Positions 33,313-45,116 of a DNA stretch of 64,000 nucleotides are shown piece by piece. Below the pieces are notes generated by a model. That model ran no database searches, was not told the DNA's origin, and worked only from the letters and a program-made list of their open reading frames with translations. A program made the position numbers and the translations under genes. The DNA is from Gordionus sp. m RMFG-2023 (taxonomy: Eukaryota > Nematomorpha > Gordioida > Chordodea > Parachordodidae), in contig NC_088776.1 of NCBI RefSeq assembly GCF_954871325.1, forward strand, positions 55,694,569 to 55,758,568, written 5' to 3'. Numbering within the stretch: position 1 is the first letter of the stretch; the number at the start of each line of letters is the position of its first letter.

Positions 33313-36300
33313 TGCGATATAAATTATCTGTGGGTCTTGTGCCCCAAAAAATTATGACGGTCATCGTATTCCAAATTTCTCATGAGAAGAATTTATTTTG
33401 CCCGTAGATTCAGAACAAGATAAACGGGATTATTGTACAATTCTTATTTATCAACAATTACTTTTCATTTAAATTTTAACATGTTGGTATATTATGTAAA
33501 AATTTGGGAGGGGGGGGGGGTTAAGCCTGTATATATAGAATATTTTGAATTTAAAATTTAAATAAGGTTTTATGTCATTTAGTTTTTTTTATTTTAATTT
33601 TCATAACATTTTATTCCAAAATTGTTTTTAAAAAAAGATATCTCACTTTAATTTATTTATGTAAATTGAACTTCAAATTAATTAGAAAATATACCCATAA
33701 AATTTTAAATATAAAAAAACACAATATTAATTAAGATCTAAATATATATAAGAATTTATTTGTGCTGAAATAAATATTTAATATAATATCATTATATAAA
33801 GTGGCAATTGACGTTTCTGCTTATTATATTTTTCATGATTATTATAAATTTATTTTTTGAAAAATTATTATTTCAGTATATTTTATTGATTATTTTTCCA
33901 TAGTTAATTTTAAGATAAATTAGTCTTGAAAAATGGGTATTTCAACTCAAATAAAATTTTTGTTAAAATTTGAGAATCTTTGTTAATTGCTTGCTGTTAT
34001 AGCTTAAAAATTATGGAACTTCATATAAAATATTCAGAAATGAAATCAAGGTATATTAAATTTATTTTGATATAATATTTGCTTAAAAAAAATACTTTTG
34101 AGGAAAAATTGTGAATTTTTATTTTTCTCACTTGATTAATAAAGAAGAAGTAACAAAAAATAGTGATAAGAGAAATACATCATTAATAAACAAAAAAAAA
34201 TAATAAATAAATTTAATTGAAACAGAAAAATAAATTTTGGATATATTTGAGGAGTTATAAATAATTAATCAAATTTATGCCATGTTGTGTATTACGTATC
34301 TTTATCTTCTCTTTAGTTTTCTTATCCCAGCCAGTTCTATAAAGATAAGAAATTTTTCAAACAATTTTAAAATAAAAATCTTATAAAACATGGGGCAAAT
34401 AAACTATGAAAATTGGCAAAATACAATTTATAATGAAGATAAATTTCTTAAATTAAATTTGTGATTTTTTTTTATTAATAATCTAAATTTGAGAGCTTAC
34501 GTAAGTAATATTATTTATGAGCTGTGTTTTTGATTTGATAAGTGGCATTCGAGTGTGTTTCAAACTTATGTTTATTTTTTCTGAGTAAATACAACAAAAA
34601 TGTTTACACTTTTGCTTTAATAAATTTTATATAATGTTCCCTAAAAACATTTATCAAGAATTACGCCAATGTGTTTCTTTTTAATCCACAAAAAAATGTT
34701 TTTGAACGCATAATTTGATAGATATGAAATTGATTAAAAATTGAACTTTTTGCGATATAAAAATGAAAAAGAAATAATAGACTCCATTTCACTAATTAAA
34801 CTTAATATTGATCTATCTCCATATTTTCATAATTATTCATAATCAACTTTTCCCTATGATTTACAACCCTGCTAATGCATTATCATGAATGCATCATTTC
34901 AAAAAAAAAATATTATCGTACATTATCATTAATAAAATACAGGCCTTTAGAGAAAGCTTTATCTTGGGTGAAATACTCAGATAGGCTAATATTTATGCAA
35001 TAATAAAATTTGATGTAACTGTAATGCTCGTTCCTACAGTTGATTCGAGGTAATGCGATTGTTTACGATATATCTGGTAAATCATTTACGGTAATCTCTA
35101 TATTGAAACCGTGATAATGCATATGTATAATTATCTTTTATCAGCATTTCACGGTAAAACATACTGCAGAAATTGATAGACTTACGGAAAATATACTGTT
35201 GATTATGAGAATATTTTATATTTATTTAAGTATAATTTCGGTTAGTCTTGACAATGGATCAATTACAAATTTATAAAGGGTACATCATCAAACATAAATT
35301 CAAATATATTTTTAAATATTGATAATCCTTTAATATAAAATTAGATATAAAAACAAAATCTCAATTTTACAATAAATAATAAGAATTTAATTATTGACAT
35401 TTGCATGAACAAGTATGGGATACCCCCCCCCTTAGAATATTTAGCAAAATTTTGTGAATATAAATTTTAAAAGTAAGGGCTTAAAATGATGTTCAATGCA
35501 ATTCAACTTACAAAGGGAACTGAATTGAAAACTTACAAAACTATTTTGCTTTGTCTGTTACAATCTTTCTCAGTTTGCTGAACAGTATTATAAAGGATCT
35601 CTTAATGTATGAACTATGCTTATCTATATCCATCTAGAATATAAAGTTATTGTCATTAATTAGAGCTTCCCATCTCCTGGTCCAACCAAAGTAGATCGAA
35701 TCGATCTGAAAATTATTTGAATATATTTAACGAATATAACGAGACATCGCCAATTAGCATCATATTGAAGTTTTTTTATATCAAGTTGCCTAGATTTTGA
35801 TCTAATGATGACAACCAGACCTAATAATGTCTTCTCTTTATAAGAATAATGCCGTTTTTCTTTGCTATTTAATTTTTGTAATTCTCAATTTCAATTTCAA
35901 TTTCTATCTATTCAATAATATATGAGATAATTAGATATTATTTATAATGAACGGCTCATGGTAAAAATCAATTCAGCTCTTTAAAAAACCCCAATTTACC
36001 TTAGCTTAATTTGATAATTTTTTCGCATGACAAAAATAAAAGTATATAATATGGTAAAAGTTATTGATTTTTATTTAACCCTAAAAATGAGTAAATATTA
36101 TAAAAAGATTATAATGCATATAGAGCAGGGAGGGTTGGGACATTTTTCTTTCAAACCTGAATTAGACTAATTTGAATAATTAAAAAATCTTCTGTATCCC
36201 TAAAGTATAGGTTATTTGAAATAATTAATATATATTTTATAAAAACTATATTTTTTTAGAAAATTTATGACATACGTTGGGACATGTATGTGATAGTTGG

Positions 36301-38482
36301 TCCCTTCATAAATAGAGGTTTAAATAAATTTAAAATCCGTATTTCAGTAAGACTAGAGACTACGGCACATCTGATTTTATTGATAATACTGTAATACTTA
36401 AGTAAATAAATATTGATTTTGGTGAGTCTAAAAAAATATATATGATTAAATAAATAATCTTACATGTAGGTAAAGATAAATTTATGACTGAGGTTTTCGG
36501 ATATAAATTTCATAATTTTCTGTAAATATGTCCCTCTCCTCTTTACTGTGATTACGCATAACTAGTAAATGATAAAATGAGCTAATATGTGTCCCAACTT
36601 TACTATGACCGAAGCCCACTACATGATCATTTAAATTCCTGCTAATTAATTCTGAAAATTTGCCAGATTAAAAAAGAGAGTTTAAACTTTCCTAAAATTT
36701 ATATATTTAGATTTTATCAAATTATTTTTTATTACGTTTGGTATACTAAAACAATTTTCTTCTGTAAATATTAAGATACTAAATATTTTTCAAACTTTAT
36801 CCAATCATGTATGACGTAATTATCTATGTTAGGTTAAAATTTCCAGTCTTAAATAATAGCTCAAATTATAAATGTAGTGACTTAACGTTCCCTGTACTCA
36901 AAGTACTCCGGTCTCCCCTACTGTGTATAAAATTATAACTTATTTTGTAATTTTATAATCATTTAGACTTTAAACTCTAACAAATTATGTATATTTTTTT
37001 AGAAGCTAATTATACAATGATATATTTATCATCCCCACCTTTTCTTTATTTTTATGTGCAAAAGAGGATATTATGTCAGTGTAAAATATTATTTTCAATT
37101 GATGGTCTCATACAGAATATTTTCATAAGTAAGTCTATTTTAGCTTGAACTTTGAAAAGCTGTGTTCAACTGATGCGATAGTAATTTGAATAGAGTAATC
37201 CTTAAAAGGATGGATATATTTGGCTGCATTTAGCTTATTAGTATAAATTTAGCCTATTAGTATAAATTTAGTGCAAAATTACTAAAGACATTTTTGTTGT
37301 CTGTTTGCACAATGTATTTATTAAAATTTTTGATCCAGTTAATAGATCTAGCCATTCATATATGATTTCAAACGATTCTTAATCTGTTAATAAAATATTT
37401 AGTAGAAAATTTTGCTCCTTTTTGCGCTTTACCTCTGCAAATATATCAAATAAAAACCTAAAATGATTTATAAAATGTTTTAGCTGCTAAAAACAATTCT
37501 TACAACAAAATTATTGCTTTATCAAGTAATACATTAAAAAATTTAATTCATCATTTTTTTGAGTATCGTATATTAGGGCATGAATCCTGTAAGAAAATTG
37601 CTTTCAATTTTTTCCCTATGATGTTATAAAAGGAGCACTGCGCTTCCAAACTAAATTCCGATTTTCCTAAGTTCTTTCGTATAAGTTGAAAGAAGCTAAA
37701 CGAATAAATATGCCTGCATTCTATAAGTATAACGACTCTTTTCTAATAATATTATAAATTTTCACATTTGTTATATTTTTGTAATTTGAGTCAAACCTTT
37801 TTTTTATATTCTTAATCGACAACTCATTTTTTTCTCGCTAAAAGATTTTATTAAGGATTGATTTAGTTTCGTTATAAAATGCATATTTTTGGAAATTTAA
37901 ATCTTTCATATTAAAATTTTTTTTTTAATTTCAACGTTAAATTTTAAGGATTCTTAATAAATAAAAATTTTTTATAAACGGTAACCTTATTACTAACATT
38001 TTCGTCATACCAAACTAATATAATTTACAGATATAGAGGATAATCCAGATAATAGCTTTCTATCTGCTGATTCACATCTGAATAAAACTTAAATGTGATT
38101 ACATAAAATATACATAACAAATCTCTACAAATTTTATTAATATTTTTAAAAGAACACTTCTATATGTTGTTCTTGATTATATAATTATATATTATACAAA
38201 AAAATATAAAATTACAAATTTTATTTTTTTATTTTTATTTTTTTTAAAAAATTTTTTTTTTAAAACTCTTTTTATTTTTTGTTAATATTTTATTTAATTG
38301 ACCATCTATTGTTAACACGGGGTCACCTGTTTTCAATCTAAACCAAATTGACTTCTTTTTATTATGTAGTATATATAACATTAAAAATTTATTTCTAGTC
38401 TTTGACAAATTGATATTTATATTTTTTTTTACAAAATAAATATATATAAAAATTTGTGAACAATTTCTCTTTGGAAAAAATT
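33313..38482. other. Intergenic, between GPCR and antistasin-like gene
   Basis: Very AT-rich. The two genes diverge, so both promoters must lie here. Apart from a hAT relic (37080-37800), a G run (33510-33520) and weak GGGAG/CTCCC-type element ends near 36127 and 36918, I see nothing. Confidence 0.5.
37080..37800 (-). pseudogene. Probable hAT transposase relic
   Basis: On the minus strand near 37200-37140 a short frame reads YSIQITIASVEHSFSKFKLK, matching the hAT dimerisation motif (TVASAERSFSKLKL). Broken frames continue upstream to about 37800. No inverted termini were found. Decayed; subfamily similar to the 53-kb element. Confidence 0.4.
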
Positions 38483-39067
38483 ATGCATCTTATTCGATGT
38501 TGGGAACTTTTGGGAATGACTCTGGGAATATTAATTTTCTGTACGATGTTTCTAGGGGAGTCCGAAATTTACGGGGCTGCCAATTTCAGATTCCCTGTCA
38601 AGTCTAAAATTAGTATAAATATTATATTTGTTTAATCTTCTTTATAAACAAAATTTTGGAATAATTATACACTAAATTCTTCTAAGTTGGTTCGGTAAAA
38701 TTTGGCTAAGTAAGTCAGTTAACCTAGCAGATTTGTAATAAATTGTTATCTTTTAAGATAATTAATAGTGTTCTATTTAACAATCATTTAAATTTGAATA
38801 TGAAAAATACATAGGTTAGACAAATAAAGACATTATTTAAGTTAGAAATGGCACTTCACTCTTTAGCTTATTTAAAAAAAGATGGAATTAAGGATTTAAA
38901 TGCTATCGAATGACAAAATAAAATATGTAGACTTAACTTATATAATCTTTATGTATTTATATATAGTTTGTATAGAATCTCTTTGTAAATTTTTCTGTCC
39001 CAATGGCTTTGAGAGAGATACAAATGGATGTCCAACATGCACTTGCCGGGAATTTCATCGTGAATAA
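38483..39067 (+). CDS. Secreted single-domain antistasin-type protease inhibitor (two exons)
   Basis: A small spliced gene: exon 1 38483-38612, exon 2 38967-39067; the sum is 231 nt, 76 aa plus TAA. Donor GTATAA and acceptor TATATATAG; the intron is in phase 1. Exon 1 encodes MHLIRCWELLGMTLGILI and a hydrophobic signal peptide ending near residue 33. Exon 2 encodes one antistasin module with cysteines at 45, 50, 54, 65, 68 and 70, spacing C-x4-C-x3-C-x10-C-x2-C-x-C, and the family hallmark CPNGFERDTNGCPTCTC. Known family members (antistasin, hirustasin) block trypsin-like serine proteases through a loop in the CxxxC segment. By alignment with hirustasin the P1 residue would be Lys51 (CKFFC), suggesting a trypsin-like target; this is inference. 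Family members usually have more cysteines or several repeats, so this is a minimal form. It lies alone in AT-rich DNA, 5 kb from the GPCR. It could be the 3' part of a larger gene, but the signal peptide argues against that. Confidence 0.8.
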
Positions 39068-39597
39068 GGAACAATCAAAATAATGTTTAATTTTTTAAAA
39101 CTAATATTTATTTGATAATGATTTATATCCTTATTTAAATTAAATTAAAAAAATATTTAAAAACCTCCCATTTAGTTAGTTTGAAGCATAAAAAACAAAA
39201 GATAGCTCAAAATTTTAAGTTGTAGAAAAGTTAGGAAAAAAAATTGAAATAAAATTTCAGCTTATATTAATATTTTAACTGAAATTAAATAGAACATTTT
39301 TATTACATAATATTTTTCAAAAATATTAAGTGAGATAATGAAAAACTGTCCGGGGTTTTTTGGTTTGAAGCATGGTTTAAATCGAATGGTGACAGTTGAG
39401 ATAAATTATTCAGTTGGTGGCTTGGTCTTTCCAATGGATTTTTGGTTTGTTGATTCTAAACCGATCTAAAGATTTATAATATTACTTTATAACTACCAAA
39501 TTAAATAAGCAAACATATCAATTTCGGTTCCCATTAAGTTGCCTACAATATCTTTCCAGAGACCCCAAACTCTATTTTTTCGCCTTCTGCTGGGTTA

Positions 39598-40290
39598 TAA
39601 AGGAAATAATTATTAGGCTAAAATAAATACTAAGAGGTGATTTTTTCTTAAATTTTATTTAATGATGATTGTTTTATCATTTTATTGGTTATCATATACA
39701 TGGGATCTATTATAAAAGGAATTGAATTTCCTGATCTTGAAAAAAATTTATGCATAATACATGAGTGATATATTTAATAAAAGATTTTTAGAATGTAGAT
39801 TTTAAGTTTTTACGGCATATTTCAAAAATTTTAAAAATGTGGCAGTGAGTGTTGGATTTTAAGTTTTTTAAATAAATCCGTACAGATTAAAAAGGAAACT
39901 AATTTTCAGGCTAAAAAAATAGTAATTAAGAATTTATTTTTCAAATATTAATAAAAAAATAGGGGGATTTTTTCTATAAAAAAGTTTATTGATAATTAAA
40001 GACTCATAATTTCTAATTTTATACAAATTACATGGTATGGCATTAATTATCATGTAAAACATAATAAATTTAAGAAGGGGATCCAATAGAAAAAGGGAAA
40101 TTAATTTCTTGATTTTGAAGTCTCTTTTTGGGCACAAAACATGATATATATCAAAATTAGGATTTTTGAAAAAAATTTAGAATGTGGGAAATTTTATAGT
40201 ATATTTCGGAAATATCGAAAATATGGTAGCATTGTGGTAGTTGAGAGTGAGGTAGATTTTAACCTTTTTCAAAAAATGTTGTAGTTATTG
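39598..40290. repeat. Diverged two-copy tandem repeat (unit about 300 bp)
   Basis: 39598-39895 and 39896-40290 share ordered landmarks: AGGCTAAA, GGTGATTTTTTC / GGGGATTTTTTC, TTGATTTTGAAG-like, ATTTTTAGAATGT / ATTTAGAATGTGG, and GGCATATTTC / AGTATATTTC. Non-coding. Confidence 0.45.
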
Positions 40291-40611
40291 TGGTAGACCT
40301 GGCAACCCTGCTCTGATATATATATAAAAATAATTTTTACTATTTTGAAGTCATCCATTGTGGAAAATAAAATATGCCTGTTTGTTTTTGTAGTAAAATA
40401 AATTCGGAGATGATATTTAATGAATTGAATTCAAATATTATTTATTTTTTTAGAATAAAAATACGTAAAATAAAATTTAACACAATTTTAACCATTATTC
40501 TATTATATATTATTGTCAATAAATGTTAATCATATTTATCCAATAGTAATCTTTATAAGAATATCCATCAAATGACATTTATCACATTTTTTTAAATCAG
40601 ATTTTGTGAAA

Positions 40612-40700
40612 AAGTGCTACAATGCCTGGAGTTAGTATCGAACTAGCAACTAACTATAATTGAACATTTACATGCAGCTAAGCTGAAACAAATTAAATAA
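40612..40700 (-). other. tRNA-like relic
   Basis: On the minus strand, GCTTAGCTGCATG resembles an A box, and GCTAGTTCGATACTAAC resembles a T arm (B box GTTCGATAC, one mismatch in the 5-bp stem). The acceptor stem does not close, so it is at best a tRNA pseudogene or the head of a tRNA-derived SINE. Confidence 0.25.
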
Positions 40701-40999
40701 TAGTTTTAATGGTAATAAATTTAATATTAATAATTATATTCCAAATAAATATAAACCTAAAAAACGTTATTTGTTTGTTGAGACAAGGCTATATATCTCA
40801 AAACATTACAAACGTAGAGTGCATATGATTTTATATCTCGTTTCTCTTTTTGTATAACAAAGCTATAATTGACTTGAAAATTTAATGGATTGCTTTTATT
40901 TATGGAGTTTGACATATGCTTTGCTAGCAGTGTGATAAAGAAAGTTGCCCGGACTCGTATTGGAAAACCATCGCTTGCCCTAATAAATTTAAGGTTATA

Positions 41000-43560
41000 T
41001 AAATATCGATGTTTTGGGCAAATGTTAGTTATAATCAAGGTATAAAAAAAAATTTCTCAATTTTTTCGGTAGCTAAAGAAGAGGATTACCTTATTTTTGA
41101 ATTGTCGTTCCTTAGAGAATTTATAAAGATTCCGGAAGAAGTTAAGACAAATAATATAAATCTAAAAACTGTTAACTGTTTCTACTTTTAATAAGATTAA
41201 AGAATTTCTTCGAATTCTCAAAAACATTTAAGGGAAATATAAATTCATCAGTTATCTGCATATAACCAAGCGTATTATCACCGGGTAGATAAGTTTCATT
41301 CTCGTCACGTCGTACCTTAGAAGCCAATTTAAACAGACTTCTAGACAATCGAAAAAGTGAATCCTACAGCAACTCTAATTACTTGGACGACGTCAATGAT
41401 AAATATCTTTAAAAATCCGATGTCGTGTTGATATTCGGAGATCTTCGCTTAACAAAATAAATATTTAGCGAAAGAAAATAATTTTTTCCAACTTCTGTTA
41501 ACGTGACTAATAGAATCGCTGGTGATAAATATTTTCTGAGATAGATTTTTAAGACGCGTTCCTACAATTCGGAGTTAATCCTAAATATTGGGAACTTCGT
41601 AATTCGACTCATGTCAAGCTAAAAATCCCTTTTTAGTTAACTGGAGCCACGATAATATTTTAACGCTTTTTTTGCAAAATCTAAAGGGAATTCCTATGGT
41701 TAGTGTTTTTTTTTGACGACGTAATTAATTCCGTAGAGAAGAATTTTGATTACTAAATAATTTACAAGAAGTATAAAGGCAATTTGACACGGCGGGACTT
41801 ACGACGATTACCGATAAAAAATTGACAAAAAGTCAGTCTAAATATTTGGGTCATTTAATTGATGAATTAGAAATTAACCCTACATAAGATAGTTGCCATG
41901 ATTGTACAACACCATCAAATGTGAAATAGTTACGTTCGTTTCTTGTTAATAGTTTATTACCATTATACGTATATAGAAAATTTACATTCTATTTCTGGGC
42001 CTTTAAACCGACTATTGAGTAACAATGTTAGTAGTTTTGTCCGCTCGTGAAAATAAAATATTTATTAAAGTTAAAAATATATTATTAAAAGAAGATGCAA
42101 TAATTCAGCAGAAATTCTATCATTGTGATGTTTCGGAAAATGATTTAGGATCGGAAGAATCAGCTATAATGTTCTCAACCATATGGAAGACATTTATATT
42201 GGTTACTGTTCATAAATCACTGCAATATATTTTAGTAGAAAAATGTGATAAAATAACAAATAACCGTTTAATAAGGTGGGAAACGAAGCTATTTTAAGAT
42301 ATAATTCATAGACTGGGAAATCAAAACAAGTGTTGTTAAGACGCTCTATCCCGATTGGGATTAGAGTAAGCAAAAACAACTGAGCATGCAAAAACAATCA
42401 AAGATGAAATCAAATTTAAAATTAATCTAATCTAAGACCTATTTTTCACTCGCGGTAAAGTTATTGAATAAATTGGTATTGACAATATTAATAATTATTC
42501 TGAGATTTTAAATTTTTTAATTTTAATTATACATTATATTGCTTTATAAGAAGAGCTATTTATATCATATGACACAATTATTATCCCCAATAAACCAAAG
42601 ATGGACATTTTGATAGTCATTTATCAAGGATATATTGGTGTAGTAGGAATAAAGTCATTAGGCAGATATTTTCTAGGGAAATCCTGATCGTGATGTTGAA
42701 GATTTTGTCAAATTCAGCAAGAGTTGCCAGGTAGGAAGACCGGGAGCCAAAGAAGTAACATTATACAAATGAAACATTTTTAACAACATTGGGAACCAAT
42801 TCACATTGATTTACTGGACCCATCTTTGGAAAGTATTTTAATTTGATGCATTTATCAAAGTTGAAATTGCAATTTTAACAGATACTAATTTGGCACATCT
42901 TATAAATAATTGGCCAAATTATTTGCTTTGGGTTACCTTGCTACATTTTTAGATAACAGTACTCAGTTTTACCGGTTCTGAATTCAAAATGTTTCTTTTT
43001 AAAAACAACATAAAATATTTTAGGTTGACCCTATATAACCCCAAATCAAATAGCTTAGCTGAGCGCTACATTCGTACAGGCGAGTTTCATGATGGAAATA
43101 AGATGTGGGACTCGTGACCAGCAAATCTATGTTTTGAATACTCATCGCAACTCTAAATGCGACTATGGGTATATCTCGTACAGAAATGATGTTAGGTGGG
43201 TATCTTGGGATGACATTCGATCAGTGGAAATTATCCATGGTTACAAAGACCAAAATCTGACTATGGTAACAAATATATTATAAAAACAGGAAGGTTAAAC
43301 CTCGTGAATTTTTTAAAAAATTAAAAAGTTTGTATATAAAACTAAAGGAAATTATGATGGCAAAGGAACGGTAGTTCAACTTAAAAATGCGATATTGTCT
43401 GATGTCGAGTCCGATAGCAAATAGAAAACAAGCTTGCACTAACTGAGAGAGGTTCAAGTACAAACAAAGGAAATATCAATAAGACGGTGGATTTAGACAG
43501 CGTAGAAGGTAAAAGAAAGAACCTAGCAAAATGTTTTTTAAATCCCCCATTATTTTAGAA
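41000..43560 (+). mobile_element. Fossil Gypsy-type LTR retrotransposon (pol region)
   Basis: Old LTR-element remains of the Gypsy kind. Recognisable parts in the expected order are a reverse-transcriptase region (about 41270-41900, including a KYLGHLIDE stretch), an RNase H-like region (about 42020-42350) and an integrase core (about 42690-43280, with NPKSNSLAERYIRT). I see no convincing long terminal repeats or gag by eye. The copy is heavily decayed, with well over ten breaks, so it is an old, dead insertion. Confidence 0.7.
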
Positions 43561-45116
43561 TGACGAATTTAATTTGTAGTGAGGAAAACAGAACTGTAAT
43601 GTATGTTTTAATCGTAAATCTATTACTATTACTATATTAATGTAATCGATTATTTGTTACTTAGATTATAAAATATGTTAACTTAATTGATTCATTATTA
43701 TTATTTTTATATAATCGATTAATATAATATATAATTCAATTTTTACAATATCTATTTACACTATCAATTCTTTGGAACTTCTTAAACATCTTAATACTCA
43801 TGTTAGTGCGGTAAAACCATTTATGAGGTGAAAAGGAGTATTAAAAGCCGAACATGCTTTAAAAATTTTTGGTTGTACCCCTAGTATTTATCGAAATTTT
43901 AGATTTTTCTAGAGAGTCTCTTCCTCAAATGTCACAAATTTTTTAGAATAATACAATTTGTATATTATTTATTCTATATACAATATTAAATTGTATATTA
44001 ATATAAATCTAAAATAGATACCAAGTTTTGAAATGAAAATTAATTTTAGTAAATAAGAATGTATAAAATTATTATAAAATGGTTGCATAAAAAATAACAA
44101 TATAAGTTTATGTAAAATAGGATGTCATCTTGTTTGTTTAATATGTTTTATTTTTATGATGTTTAACATTGTCATTTTTGGATTTGAATGTTGTGAACAG
44201 TCTTTTTAGGAATATTATATCTTTTTAGCACATTCTGTTTGAGTATGATGATTTAGAAATTTGATAACCTAAACTTTTTTAATGAAAATTATTATATTTG
44301 TTTCTTTATTAATTTTGTTATTTGACATGAATTATTTTAGAAAATGATAACTTTTTATAATATAGATGTATCATCAGCAAAAAAGAACAATGTCTACTTT
44401 ATATAGGTCTAAAGCATATAGACAAAAAATAAAAATCTGTCTATTTTTTAAAGTAAACAGTTTCCAAATTTATCAAGGTATTTTTCTGATAAAAGAATGC
44501 CTTCCCTTTCGACTTGATAGCTCTTAAATTACAAGTAAAAGGAAAAACAATTGGCATCATAAGCATAAATTTATATTATGAATGGGCATTTAGGTGAAGT
44601 TTTTATATTAGGGGTGAATTCAAATGACTCTCGTTAAATCCCATTGTAATGCTTCAGATTGCAAATTTAATTAGGAAAATGGATCGACAATTAAATGAAG
44701 ATCCCATTTTTGAGTTATGAACACAGGGTGGTTAACATATTTCAATTTCTTATCATCCCAGGCAGAAGCTCTTATTAGCTAAACGCTGGTCAATTAGATA
44801 AGTTTTTAAATATTGAGTCAAATAGCAATCGTGAATAATGTAGAGAGCATCTGTGATTTATCCAATGCCTATCCAGCCAAAACTGCTTGGGAGAGTGACA
44901 TGGCCAAGCCAATAAAAATTTAAGGTTAACAAATTTTTCAATATGAGATTTAATTTCATATTCGACAATTTAAATAAATGGGAGAGATCGTAAACCAAAT
45001 GTGGATATATATAAAATAATTTGATATCTTAGAGTGCGATAATTCTCAATCAGGTATGGCGGCTATTAAAGTAATGATCTTATATATGTTTTAAAATTTA
45101 TGTTTTGATTAAATAT
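43561..45116. other. Non-coding AT-rich DNA
   Basis: No frame worth naming. A slightly G+C-richer stretch at 44580-44900 contains short broken frames of no recognisable family. Confidence 0.4.

Noticed and set aside
36127-36922. Possible TIR element between GGGAGGGTTGGGAC and CCGGTCTCCCCTACTG
   Set aside because: The two ends are only vaguely complementary and no flanking duplication was found.
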